Of a DNA stretch of 64,000 nt, positions 31,191 through 41,682 are shown one piece after another. Both the position numbers and the translations under genes were made by a program. Location of the stretch: assembly GCA_016906335.1 (NCBI GenBank), contig JADEYG010000001.1, positions 1,697,952 to 1,761,951 of the forward strand. The letters are read 5' to 3'. Numbering within the stretch: position 1 is the first letter of the stretch; each line of letters starts with the position of its first letter. A model generated the notes under the pieces. The model did not search any database, was not told the DNA's origin, and saw only the letters and a list, made by a program, of their open reading frames with translations. Origin of the DNA: Novakomyces olei (lineage: Eukaryota; Ascomycota; Novakomycetes; Novakomycetales; Novakomycetaceae).

Positions 31191-32003
31191 TCATACATCT
31201 TCATCAGTTATACCATCAACTCCGGGCCAGTCTTGCGTATCTTTATTAGCCCATTGCGCCACTAATTTAACAATCTCGGCAACCTTATCGATTTCCTCCA
31301 ACTTCATCCCAACTCTTTTCAAGCCACGAAGATGCCAAAGTGTAGGGTTATGCAAACCTTGGCACATAATGCCAGGCACAACGACAAGCTCGGTTTCCAA
31401 GCTGTTGAGTATCTGTAAGTCCGAGAGAAAAAGACCATAGATTACGTTTTTTTCCAACCAATCAAAACTGTCTGCATGACTACCAAATTGTTCAAAAATT
31501 GCTGGTAGAGTATGTTGGTATATTGACTGAAGGAACTTGGTCCCCCGCTCTTCTATCGCATCGTCTAATTTGTAGTCTTTCCTGTGCGATAAGCATTTCG
31601 TCTGGAGACCATTCAAATATTTAATTAGCAAAAAGCATAATTTCATACTGATGAAAGTCGGCTTCTACATCTTCAGCGCGTTCGACTTTTGCCAGCGAAG
31701 CGACTGCCTCTATCACCAACGGAATGCCGACAATGGTCCATATTTTGAAAAATAGTTCACGAAAGCGTCGAGAGAGCCGCCGTCGTTCTTCCGTATTTTG
31801 GAATTCCGTTTGCTTCGTTAAATATTGGTATAAGTCGGCAATATTTGCGGACCGCGAACAAGCAATTAATGAGACTGCCTGAATTTAATTAATACAATAA
31901 ATGCCGGCTTGACATGAACTTACGACAGAATAAACCAAGCATCAGAGGCTATTGACTCCGGCGAATGCGCTTTAAGCTGGTCAAAAAGATCGGTCAAAGA
32001 CAT
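31191..32003 (-). pseudogene. AhpD/carboxymuconolactone-decarboxylase-like gene with a frame that does not close
   Basis: Three exon-like blocks on the minus strand: 32003-31924 (MSLTDLFDQLKAHSPESIAS), 31878-31649 (AVSLIACSRSANIADLYQYL, then FKIWTIVGIPLVIEAVASL) and 31581-31191 (YGLFLSDLQILNSLETELVV with GIMCQGLHNPTLWHLRGLKR). This order fits fungal AhpD-like proteins related to carboxymuconolactone decarboxylase. Between blocks 1 and 2 the only good donor (GTAAGT) and acceptor (TTCAG) leave the phase wrong and give a stop within four codons. Between blocks 2 and 3 the acceptor that keeps frame (CGCACAG) is not the one nearest the branch point. Either the gene is recently broken or splicing is unusual. 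The conserved protein otherwise looks intact. Confidence 0.6.
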
Positions 32004-32720
32004 AATGAAACTTGATAATTGTCTATTCTGGACTTTGCGTATGTTTCACACCTTTTGTAAACGTTTTATGGATCCTGAAATATAAAATGGACTAAAATTT
32101 AATATATTGTACACATCCTCTTCAAACATTTTTAGCCGAGATGCTGCTGTTGGCGATCCAGAGATTCTAAAAATAGGAAAAATACACTGATTCAACGAGC
32201 TTAATCCTTTCCACTGCGCAGAGATTATGTTACTGAAGTGAAACGCAACTAAATGCCTCGGAATAACATGAATTATTCCGCGACTTTAATCATTTGTTAG
32301 GGTCAGCTTTTTTGAGATCATATACTACTATATGACGGTAACATAAACCTTCAAATTGCATATAGCTTAATCACATTCTCTCAATTTTTAATTTACTCTG
32401 TTTCGCCTAAATTGGGTCCAGCGCCATGATAAGCATGATGCACCAACACCAACGGTCGTCGTGCATAATGCCCGCAGCATCGATAAAAATACTTTAATTA
32501 CTTATATGTCGGACAAAATCTATATTTCTACAAATATTAGTCCAAAGGATTAGGGTTTATGTCCGCTACTAGCTCTGCTTAAAATGAATCCTACATTTTT
32601 AACCAAAACCTTAAGAGTCTATCACGACCAAAATTCAGTTTTTGCACACGAAAACTTGTAACGTGGGATGCATTTAATATTTATATAGCTTGGATACCCA
32701 TTTCCCCCCAAAACGAAATT
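32004..32720. other. Divergent promoter region, 0.7 kb
   Basis: Upstream of the adenosine deaminase gene it holds ACGTGGGA at 32661-32668 and a TATA-like ATATTTATATAG near 32677-32689. No gene seen. Confidence 0.45.
32661..32668. promoter_or_regulatory. ACGTGGGA motif upstream of the adenosine deaminase gene
   Basis: Lies 53 bases before the ATG and just before a TATA-like sequence. Same core as the sites upstream of the monooxygenase-block genes. Confidence 0.4.
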
Positions 32721-33770
32721 ATGACTGTCGCCGAAATAGAGCGCCTTGAGCGTATTTGTCATGCGATACCAAAAGTGGAACTTCATTGCCATTTGTTGGG
32801 AACGTTGCGCCGAACAACTTTTCGATCTTTAAATAGAAAAGCCGGAAATCCTCTTAGTGATACCGAGATTGATCAGTTTTACACTAGAGACGAAAAGCCA
32901 ATTGGGGTTTTAAGGATTTTGCGAGCACTGGAATCAGATTTGATAACAGACCCATCAGATCTTTGCAGAATAACTGAAGAATACCTCGAGGACGCTCAGG
33001 CACATAATGTGTTCTATACAGAGTTTTTTTGGAATCCAACTGGTTCAGTACGCGCGGGTTGGTTTTCATATGATCAAGGTCAAAAAGCCATCACTGACGC
33101 TATTCGCAAAAGCAAAACCAGAATCGGAATTTCTGGCCGATTAATACCTGCCATTGATCGGGAGGCCGATCCAGAGGAGGCAATAAAACTTGTTAACTGG
33201 ATGATACAATACCGGGATCCTCTAGTCATTGGATTAGGCATTGATTACAATGAGGTTAATCATCCACCTGATCTTTTTGTGGAAGCTTACAAACGTGCGC
33301 GAACTGCAGGCTTTTTTACTACAGCTCATGCAGGAGAGTTTGGTTCTCCCTGGACAAACATTGAAACAGCTCTCACTCAACTTGAAGTAAGCAGAGTCGA
33401 TCATGGGTATACTGTAATTGATAACCCAGACCTTGTCCAGCACTGTTTGGATAATGATATTATATTCACAGTGGTTCCAACTAATTCGTTTTACCTTCGA
33501 ACATTAGATCCTTCTGTTTGGGCACAACGACATCCTATTCGTGAGATGGTTCGTCTCGGTCTAAGAGTACATCCAAACACAGATGATCCGACTTATCATC
33601 GGACAACGCCAACAAAGTCGTGGCTTATGATGCTTACTGAGTTCAATTGCTCTGTCGCTGATCTCAAGCAATTTTGTTTAAACGGAATCGACGGCGCTTG
33701 GGTACCTTTGCGAACAAAAAATATTTGGCAACAACAATGCTTGAAATTTTTTGATGATTTAGAGATATAA
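32721..33770 (+). CDS. Adenosine/adenine deaminase family protein
   Basis: 349 aa, intronless. Metal-dependent amidohydrolase TIM barrel removing the 6-amino group from a purine. All active-site blocks are present: ELHCHLLGTL (His22, His24), TTAHAGEFG (His and general-acid Glu), RVDHGYTVIDNP (His) and HPNTDDPTYH (Asp pair). The RVDHGY variant and the short N-terminus suit either adenosine deaminase or the adenine deaminase (Aah1) branch; the substrate is not certain. Next gene: a minus-strand Dal5-type transporter. A TATA box and an ACGTGGGA site are upstream. Confidence 0.9.
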   Translation: MTVAEIERLERICHAIPKVELHCHLLGTLRRTTFRSLNRKAGNPLSDTEIDQFYTRDEKPIGVLRILRALESDLITDPSDLCRITEEYLEDAQAHNVFYTEFFWNPTGSVRAGWFSYDQGQKAITDAIRKSKTRIGISGRLIPAIDREADPEEAIKLVNWMIQYRDPLVIGLGIDYNEVNHPPDLFVEAYKRARTAGFFTTAHAGEFGSPWTNIETALTQLEVSRVDHGYTVIDNPDLVQHCLDNDIIFTVVPTNSFYLRTLDPSVWAQRHPIREMVRLGLRVHPNTDDPTYHRTTPTKSWLMMLTEFNCSVADLKQFCLNGIDGAWVPLRTKNIWQQQCLKFFDDLEI

Positions 33771-33942
33771 TCCCATCGGGCAGAAGCCGTCTCGTGCATT
33801 TAGTATATATTGATTAAAGCGCAGTGGGAAAAATTGTACGGATTTGTTTACATACGTGTCTTATTATATATATATTTCATTTACACAACAGAAATTCAGC
33901 TTCAATTAATCGCCACAAGAAATGAAATTAGATTGTTGCCCA

Positions 33943-35463
33943 CTAGAGCTTGTACCTGAACTCTGGGTCTTGCTTGTCTGTCAAGTCAGAAGCGTTCGGA
34001 GGCAGAGAGCTAGATGATGCAACCTTTCTCCGATTTTCCCACATCAGATAACATCTCAGAACCGCACCAAAGAGAATAGTTAAACAAAAACAAATAATCA
34101 TAGCCTTGAAAGAGGTCTCATAGCGTGGAGCTTCAGAATTTCTGAAAAGCTGAGGCGCACCAATATTGCAAGCACTAGACTGTTAGAAATACGCGATATA
34201 TATAAAAAGACAAATGATTTGAACTTCTAAACAAAATGTAAATTTCAGAACAGCTTACCAGTATATTATAAACATCAATGCCGTGGCAGAGTTTCGCTTC
34301 GTGGCACCAATAAAGTTCCCTCCGAGAATAGCAAGTACACTGGGAAACGTTGCTGGCTGCACCTGCAAGAGATAGTATCCAAACAGTCGCAGTCCTTTAG
34401 CATGAGACGGAACTCTATAAATTATGATTGCCCCGGCAATAGGCAAGATTACAGAGGCAATAATGACAAGACATCGCATATTTTTCCATTTACTGGCAAC
34501 AAATCCCGCGCTAACAATTGCAATCCATGTAATAACAGAAGCAGGAACCATCAGCAATGTAGTCTCAATTGATGTATAGCCAAAGCCATCAACAATGATA
34601 AAACCATATGATAGAATAGCGCCATTAGGCAAGATGGAAAGAACAGTGATGCCAGCGAGCAGCCAAAACTGGATATCAGTAACGCATTCCAACAGCTGAG
34701 ACCAGTTCCATTCGCTTTTAATGGGCTCCTTTACTTGAACACGAGCATGAATTTCCTTCTCTTCCGCCGTTAAAAAGCGAGCTGTTTGTGGGCTGTCCGG
34801 AAGCAAAAAAAAGATCAAAATTCCCCAGGCTACAGTAACGCAGCCTTCCACAATAAAAATGTACCTCCAAGACGAGGTGCCACCATTAATATGACCTAAT
34901 CCAAAGGCAACAAAACTGGATACGATCCCGCCAAAATCGTTTCCTGCCCACCAAATACCCGTGCGCAAAGGTTGCTGGCGAGAAGACCACCATGTAGATG
35001 AAATAAGAACGAATATAGGACTAATTCCGGATTCCAAAAGTCCCGAGAAGAATCGAGCGGCTAACAGTCCGGAGTAAGAATGGCAGGCGGAGGTTGCCGC
35101 TAAGACTACACCCCACAAAACCAAAAGTGTACCTGTTAACTTTCCAATAGGCAAGACTTGCACGAGACGAGCAATTGGCATATTTCCCAGTAAAAATCCA
35201 AAGTAAAAAATTGCCGATACCCAGGAATAAGCTTGCCCGTGTAGATTATTGTCAGTGCGCAAGTCAAAAACTGCCGCCGCACTGAGCGAAAGTTTGTCCA
35301 TAAATTGTAACGAATAGGTGAGGAAAAGAAGTGGTAATAAGTTAAGGTCAATTTTTCTTGTTATAATCTTCCATTTCTGAGCATCAACTGATGAAACGTC
35401 GCCTTCAACCTCGTTCTCGCGCAGTTTGTCGTCGACTACGATATCAATCGATTTAGTCGTCAT
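33943..35463 (-). CDS. MFS transporter, Dal5/allantoate permease (ACS) family, 2 exons
   Basis: Exon 1 is 35463-34259 and exon 2 is 34174-33943, with the intron GTAAGC..TCTAACAGTCTAG (478 aa). The frame is open to 35505, but the ATG at 35463 gives the expected cytoplasmic acidic N-tail (MTTKSIDIVVDD) before the first membrane segment LLPLLFLTYSLQFMDKLSLS. Family blocks are RFFSGLLESGISPIFVLISS, GIWWAGNDFGGIVSSF, SWRYIFIVEGCVT and the C-terminal CACNIGAPQLFRNSEAPRYE. About 12 membrane segments. Likely an organic anion importer (allantoate, nicotinate, ureidosuccinate class). An ACGTGGG motif lies about 240 bases upstream. It is distinct from the seven-exon relative at 11-13 kb. Confidence 0.9.
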
Positions 35464-35876
35464 TTTGAGACAGAACACCAAGAGGGTAACGAGCCGAAAA
35501 ATCAATGAATGATCAAAAATAAAGTAAACACTAGAAGTCCTTGACTATCCTCCGTCTCAAATCCTAAATCGATCCCGGCAATTTGTTGTTCGACAGACTT
35601 TAAAATAATCATGGCATGATAAGCCAATTTATATGTGTTATGGTCATCTTTATTTATTAGACGGAAAATATCTTATCGCTCGGAAAATTATTGGATTTAC
35701 CGAAACGTGGGCTATTTATCCGGAAGTTATCCAAAAACTTAACCCTGGCCCTGCCTGATAAGTCAAGGTTCTATGCCTACAAAGTTTAGGACACATAGGA
35801 AAAAGGCACATAAACTAATTATACAATAGAGCTGAAGTGTATACCAATGCTATAGACAATTCTTAGATAAATATGT
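35464..35876. other. Intergenic with ACGTGGG motif
   Basis: ACGTGGG at 35705-35711. Otherwise AT-rich, no gene. Confidence 0.4.
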
Positions 35877-37393
35877 TTAAGAAACAAGGCCAGGATACTT
35901 TGCACGCAGGGAATCTATGATCAAATTATCCGCTGGAATCGAGCTTCTAATGCCGTCCCAGAGCTCTTGGGCCAACACGCCCAATGTGTGGCTAGCATGC
36001 GTAGTGTTATCACTTACTGTGTTGAAATAGTGGCAGACCTTCCGTATTCGATCGTCTAAATTGAAATTTTTGCAGATCTGATGAGAGTGATAGTTCATCC
36101 GAATATGCATGAGAACACAGAGCGCATAAAACAAGATGATGAAATAATTTCTGGTGAATGCGAGTTGGTAACGCTGTCGGTTAGGAAAATCCTGCATGGC
36201 TAGAGCGATGAGACGCACTGCATGAGTGCACACAAAGTTCAGGTCCCGTTTAATATCAGTGAAACAATTGCGAAAGGGTCGAAAAAGTAAAAGCTGTGAT
36301 AAATAATATGGTATTTCCACCATAAAGCCCATTTGCTGGGCAAAGAGGTACTGCCATTCTTCACGCCACTGTTCCAAATCATTGTAATGCAAGCAATCGA
36401 AATTTTTTGCACTTAAATGCCGAAATAAAATGCTGTACAATGCCACTTCTGCAATAGTTCGGCCGTCTCGCGCAGTCGACAGAACGGAATTAAAAATACA
36501 CAATCCGTAGTTTAAGTCATCATCAGGAATATTGCAAGGTCTACCAGATGTCACTGAAGCCCTAATGTGTACAAGAACAAGTCTGTTCCAAGCACGAAAC
36601 CGTTTCACAGCAACGCTCTGTTCCGGGATAGAAAGTGAAAATATATCGACGACATTGCGTTCGCGAAGCCAATCGTTAGAAATACAGCAGTTTATGCCGT
36701 GGGCACTAATTAGCCATGAATCGATATTGACAGTGGGCATCTCGTATGGGCAAGATGAGAGAAGCACAAACATTAGCACTTGCTCAAATGACTGCTCCAA
36801 AGAAAAGACTGTTGCCCCCATCGACTCTATAATCTTTTTTTCCAAACGTTTGATATTGTCGCCGTCACGTATTTCCACGGGCAGGGATTGCATACCGATC
36901 CAGAGGCACAAATACAGGAGCAAGCTACTTGCTTCAAGTTCACGCCAAGTTACGCTGCTGATATCGCCCAGTAAATTTGAATTATACTCCTCAAAACTGA
37001 AGGTAAATAAAAACTTTTGTTAAAGCATAAATAATCCAAAGACAAACCTCTGCAAAGCATGAGCAATCAGGCTTTTGGAAAGACTCAAACCTGGAGCGAA
37101 GCCGATTTCCCGGATGCTCGATGATTTGTTTACCATAATAGACGAGGTGTTTAAATCCACAGCTGTACTATCTGTTAGACCATCCAACTATACTGAACCT
37201 ACCCTTGTCCCTGATTGAAAGGCAAATTCAAGAACGAGCACGCAATTTCCTTTGTAGCGCACCTCCGGCATGTCATTTTAGTGGATTCCTCCATCCAAAG
37301 CCATTCACATTTTACTTTTGAGGCCTGACAAGCTTGGCATGCCGTGTTTGGTCGTCTTTTAAGTTTCGACTTTGAGATGCGTGAGCCAAACAT
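35877..37393 (-). CDS. Zn2Cys6 transcription factor, 3 exons
   Basis: Exons 37393-37203, 37167-37048 and 36996-35877 (476 aa). Start at the first ATG, 37393; the frame runs upstream only to a TTG. The binuclear zinc cluster is near the N-terminus: CQACQASKVKC, then CRRCATKEIAC (Cys 19, 22, 29, 42, 45, 52), preceded by a basic stretch KSKLKRRPN. The C-terminal regulatory part begins IREIGFAPGLSLSKSLIAHALQ and is mostly helical (SSLLLYLCLWIGMQSLP and similar). The first intron is short (35 bases) and its acceptor choice (ACAGATAG) is less certain than the others. It may regulate the transporter and deaminase genes on its downstream side, as adjacency often implies in fungi. Confidence 0.85.
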
Positions 37394-37751
37394 CTTTGGG
37401 CATTGTTGCGCTAAGCTGCAACTCAATCAACAAGCTTAACAGAATGCCTCGTAAAATAATACTAAAGCTCGACGTAATGCAAATTCAGTCGCGCGTACTT
37501 TAAATTTAGTGTTCAACATTCAGGGTTAGTTAGGGTTAGGTTATCGTTCTCCCTCGCAAGCCGATATAATATAAACAGCTATTGTAATAGCGTAATAGCA
37601 TTATAACACCAGTCAGGGTTAGTCAGGGTAAAGCCGAAAATGCGAAGGGCCGAAGTCCGAAACGTCGGTGAATTCGGTCCGATTTTACGTGTACACTATA
37701 TTATAGACGTGGAGGCACAAAAGTACCAAGTCAGTCAAGGACAATTTAATA
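37394..37751. other. Divergent promoter with two telomere-like tracts
   Basis: Between the Zn2Cys6 gene (-) and the SDR gene (+). It holds CAGGGTTAGTTAGGGTTAGG at 37521-37540 and AGTCAGGGTTAGTCAGGGTA at 37611-37630. The second matches the Yarrowia telomere unit GGGTTAGTCA, the first the unit at this chromosome end. Confidence 0.6.
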
Positions 37752-38711
37752 ATGGGTTTCGTGTATTCTCAGCTGTTTGTAACGCCGCCATATCCTACGA
37801 CCCTGTTTACAGGAAAGACCGTCATAGTCACCGGTTCAAATGTTGGTTTAGGAAAAGAAGCTGCACGCCATTTTGCGCGGCTGAAGGCATCTCGCGTGAT
37901 TCTGGCTGTTCGCAATCTGAGTGCAGGAGAGGCGGCCAAAAAAGACATTGAGCAGTCTACTGACTGTGGCAGTGATATTGTGCAAGTCTGGCATCTTGAT
38001 CTAGCCTCTTACGACTCTGTCAAGGCATTTGCGAAAAAGGTGCAAGACAAGCTTCCACGTCTGGATGCCGTGGTCGAGAACGCGGGAATTGCACCAACAA
38101 AATACGACGTAGCTGAAGGCCATGAGCGTACTATCACAGTGAACGTGATTAGTACATTCCTGTTGGCTTTACTATTGATTCCTAAGCTTAAAGCGACAGC
38201 GTCTCAGTTCAATACTTTGCCACACTTGACAATTGTGTCTAGCGAAGTTCATGGCTGGGCCAAATTCCCTGAGCGCTCGGCCAAGAACATTTTCGCTGCT
38301 CTTGACAATAGAGATGCAGATATGGGAGACCGGTATCAGTTGAGTAAATTGCTAGAAGTATTGGTTGTCCGGCAACTGACTCCCAAACTCGCCGGTACCG
38401 GAATTGTTTTGAACATGCTTAACCCTGGCTTATGCCACTCCCAACTCGCACGCGATTTCACCGGTGTCACTTTACATGTTTTAAAGTTTTTCTTGGCTCG
38501 GACAACTGAGGTTGGAAGCCGAACACTAGTTGCTGCCGCCTCGGCTGGGCAAGAATCGAATGGGAAATACATGTGTGATAGCGTGGTTAAAGACGATAGT
38601 CTTTCAAACTTTGTTACTAGTGACGAAGGTAAAGACGTCTCCGTAAAGGTGTGGGACGAATTGCTTGAAATCTTAGAAAAGATTCAGCCGGGGATCAGTG
38701 AGTCGTACTAG
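37752..38711 (+). CDS. Short-chain dehydrogenase/reductase (retinol dehydrogenase/WWOX-like)
   Basis: 319 aa, intronless. Classical SDR: cofactor loop TGSNVGLG at about residues 28-35, AVRNLSAGEAA after it (an Arg suggesting NADP preference), ENAGIAP (NAG motif), an active-site Ser in IVSSEVHGW and the catalytic pair in DRYQLSKL (YxxxK). NPGLCHSQL follows. The set matches the fungal retinol-dehydrogenase-like group with unknown substrates. It begins about 125 bases after an interstitial telomere-like tract. No membrane segment is obvious. Confidence 0.92.
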   Translation: MGFVYSQLFVTPPYPTTLFTGKTVIVTGSNVGLGKEAARHFARLKASRVILAVRNLSAGEAAKKDIEQSTDCGSDIVQVWHLDLASYDSVKAFAKKVQDKLPRLDAVVENAGIAPTKYDVAEGHERTITVNVISTFLLALLLIPKLKATASQFNTLPHLTIVSSEVHGWAKFPERSAKNIFAALDNRDADMGDRYQLSKLLEVLVVRQLTPKLAGTGIVLNMLNPGLCHSQLARDFTGVTLHVLKFFLARTTEVGSRTLVAAASAGQESNGKYMCDSVVKDDSLSNFVTSDEGKDVSVKVWDELLEILEKIQPGISESY

Positions 38712-38954
38712 ATATAAAGCTCGATGATTTATACATACATTCAGCGCTTTTGAATGTTGTAATTAGAGCTGGGATTAGAGTACAAGATTGTTAGAGCCTT
38801 TCCTTATTATACATACGATAATTATGTTTGAAAAGACCTTTTTAGTAGAAAAAAAAAATGTTGATATTGCCATTGCCAAAGTCAGTGTAACAGATACAAT
38901 CATCGGCCTCTATCGATTATACTTTTCTTATTGTCTATTTTTGAACACGTTTAC

Positions 38955-40991
38955 TTATAAGGACAAATTTGGCTGTGTGTTTATGACTCGGAGCAGTGTG
39001 CGCATGTGATGCTTGCCCCCTCGGTTTGCACGATTGTAAAAAGGCACAAAGCGTAAATCGAATTTAGACGACCAAGTTCGTGGCTGGGTGGAAAATGGCT
39101 TAACGTTATCGAGCCCGAAAATAGGATCAGGCTTGCTAGGTAGCAGACTCCGTCCGCCACCTATAGCTCTGATAAAAATTATTCCAGTTTCCTCATCACG
39201 CTCGGTCGCAAGCTCTGAAGCAATATCAAGACCCGTCAGCCGGTAATCTTGGTCAGCGTCATCAGTCGGATTATCAACGTCTTCGATGCAATACACGAGA
39301 GGCCCGTAAGCGATACCAACCACGTTTTGACCAGTTTCAGCAGGCGGGTAAATCAGTCGTGGTCGCAACTCTAGTTCAATCGTAATGCTGCCCTGGGCAT
39401 TGGCAATTTGCAGATAGCCACCATCGGGTAAAAGCGTTGCTTGAGACTCGGCGTTATCTATCTCCACACAAAACTTGTTTCGAGCCCACAGTGGGATTCT
39501 CACCCGTAGCTCAACGACACAATTTTCAACTTGCTGCTCAACATTGATCTCAACACGGCCCGAGTAAGGGTAATCCGATATGATGGATACATGCGCCAGA
39601 CGTGTCCGTATGTCCATACTCGCAAACGCGTGAATACGAACAATGCTATCATTTTCCTTTGTGTCCCAAAAGTATCCGGAAATAATGGCAAGGGTGCGCA
39701 GTAAATTGGGCGGGCAGCAGGCACACATGAACCAGGAATGCCGTTCACAGGGCTCTCCAGGCCCAGAAGCAAGAGGATTACAATAGCTGAAAGCTTGGCC
39801 AGAGCAATCATAACTGCCCAGCACTGTATTGTACAAGGCAAGTTCCAGTATATCTCCATACTCACAGTGCTCTTGAATTTGGAAAAGTCGCTGTGCCACC
39901 ATCAGTACACCAATACTAGCACAAGTCTCGGCGTAACATCCTCCTTCTGCGTTAGACTGGGGTAGGTAATAATCGAGGTGAAATCCCTCCCATTTCGATA
40001 TCGAGCCAATGCCGCCGGTAACATACATCTTCTTCCCCACCATATTTCCCCACAATCGGTCAAGTGCCGATTTGTACTTTGCAAACGATTTTGGTTCCAA
40101 CCGAACCATATCAGCAACAGCGGCTAGCAAGTATACTGCACGAACGGAGTGGCCCTCCACCGATTCCTGATCGAGTATGGGCTTATGTGCCTGCATGTAG
40201 AAATAGCTGCGTGGGCCGGGAAATTGGGAGGGCAGTAAACGTTCATGGTCCCCTCGAGCTTTAGCTTCATAATCGTAAAAGTTCATGCCTTGTGCATCCG
40301 TCTGACCGCGCTCCGTAATAAAATATTCCGCTAATTGGAGCTGCGATTGGTCGTGTGTGACCTCGTACAAACGTAAAAGAGCCAGCTCGATTTCTGGGTG
40401 GCCAGGGTAAGCGTGCAACTGATTCGGCTCTGGTCCAATTATCCTCTTTACCAGGTCGATGTATCGTAATACAGGGCTCATCAATTTGTCGTTCCCACAC
40501 CATAATTTATGGGCAATCGCAGCTTCAATGAGATGGCCCAGGTTGTAAAGCTCGTGCAAGTCACGGAAATTTGTCCAGCGCTCTTTTGGAGCGACTACAG
40601 TAAAATGGATGCTTATATAGCCATCAGCCTGCGGGGCTCTACCGATCATGCCTACCAGCTCATTGACCGCGTCCACAATATCCTCATCGGCCGCGCTTGT
40701 GTCGGAATCGTCCCGCAGAAAGTAGCATGCTGCCTCTACCCACTTGGCCACGTCAGAATCCCAAAAAAGATGCTTAGGGTTCGGTGGGTAAACCATAGGT
40801 TCGGCATAGTAATCGTTCCACTGCAAATTAAAAGCATCGTACCGGCCCGTGTCCCGTAAAGCCTTCAGCTGAACACGTAGCATTTTACACTGAGCCATGT
40901 CTCGCTGCTTCCACCAAAAGGAGCCGGGACGAAAATGTGCATTGACATAATTGACCTGAGCATAATTTGGTGAAGCATTGTGTACTGTCAT
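38955..40991 (-). CDS. GH127 beta-L-arabinofuranosidase-like protein
   Basis: 678 aa, intronless. DUF1680/GH127 (HypBA1 family): N-terminal FWWKQRDMAQCKML, DSDVAKWVEAACYFL, the NLGHLIEAAIAH block, then HAYPGHPEIELALLRLYE. Catalytic candidates are the Glu in CYAETCASIGVL and the zinc-bound Cys pair in WFMCACCPPNLLRTLA. The C-terminal beta domain follows (VVELRVRIPLWA). The family releases beta-L-arabinofuranose from plant glycoproteins. No signal peptide is visible, so it may act on imported oligosaccharides. Bacterial homologues are common and fungal ones rarer, so transfer is possible. It is followed by an amino acid permease on the opposite strand. Confidence 0.92.
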   Translation of the reverse strand: MTVHNASPNYAQVNYVNAHFRPGSFWWKQRDMAQCKMLRVQLKALRDTGRYDAFNLQWNDYYAEPMVYPPNPKHLFWDSDVAKWVEAACYFLRDDSDTSAADEDIVDAVNELVGMIGRAPQADGYISIHFTVVAPKERWTNFRDLHELYNLGHLIEAAIAHKLWCGNDKLMSPVLRYIDLVKRIIGPEPNQLHAYPGHPEIELALLRLYEVTHDQSQLQLAEYFITERGQTDAQGMNFYDYEAKARGDHERLLPSQFPGPRSYFYMQAHKPILDQESVEGHSVRAVYLLAAVADMVRLEPKSFAKYKSALDRLWGNMVGKKMYVTGGIGSISKWEGFHLDYYLPQSNAEGGCYAETCASIGVLMVAQRLFQIQEHCEYGDILELALYNTVLGSYDCSGQAFSYCNPLASGPGEPCERHSWFMCACCPPNLLRTLAIISGYFWDTKENDSIVRIHAFASMDIRTRLAHVSIISDYPYSGRVEINVEQQVENCVVELRVRIPLWARNKFCVEIDNAESQATLLPDGGYLQIANAQGSITIELELRPRLIYPPAETGQNVVGIAYGPLVYCIEDVDNPTDDADQDYRLTGLDIASELATERDEETGIIFIRAIGGGRSLLPSKPDPIFGLDNVKPFSTQPRTWSSKFDLRFVPFYNRANRGGKHHMRTLLRVINTQPNLSL

Positions 40992-41682
40992 GATCGAACT
41001 CGAATGTGTTATATCATGTTTTGGAGAGAGGTACTTGTGACACGGCCGTTAAAGACAAAGACAAATTGCCAATATTTCTGTCAAGTGCTCACATCAGACA
41101 AGACAGGGTTTGGCAGATTTCACAGAAAGAGATGTGTAATTTTTATTCAAACTCCATTGCGCTTTTTAATTCGACTCCGCGCCGAACTTGGTGGTACCCA
41201 AAGCGTGTTAGGACCACATATTTGTTCTTTTTGCGGTTAAGGATAAAGGCTTATCGGACAATATTACCACTAATCACAGTCAGCTTTCCTAATAGGGTTG
41301 GGATAGCAAAATAGCCGATTCGCTTATTCGCTCACTGATAAGATAAAGCGCTTTGCCCGGAATATTGCGTAGCAAGAAATTATCATACGTGGGGTTCACA
41401 CGCGGGAAATTCTTGTCCAAATAGAGTATTGTAATTGATAAGCAATAGCGGAACTTAATTCTGCGAATGGGCGACCTGCGTCATTGAGGCTATCTAGTTT
41501 TAGGCGGCTAGTAAATATATGACAGGGGTTTATAAATTGGCAGTGTCTTCACTTTTCGTCTAGCACGCCTTTACAATCAAACTCCAAGCTCAATTCATAC
41601 CCTATAATTGCACTTGTGCCGCTGCCTAAAAGACGCGTGTGTGTTGGTACTCTGTGTATATTCTTGTTTGCTACAATTGGTC
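40992..41682. other. Divergent promoter region
   Basis: Holds ACGTGGGG at 41387-41394 and a TATA-like GGTTTATAAATTGG near 41526-41539, about 145 bases before the permease ATG. No gene. Confidence 0.4.
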
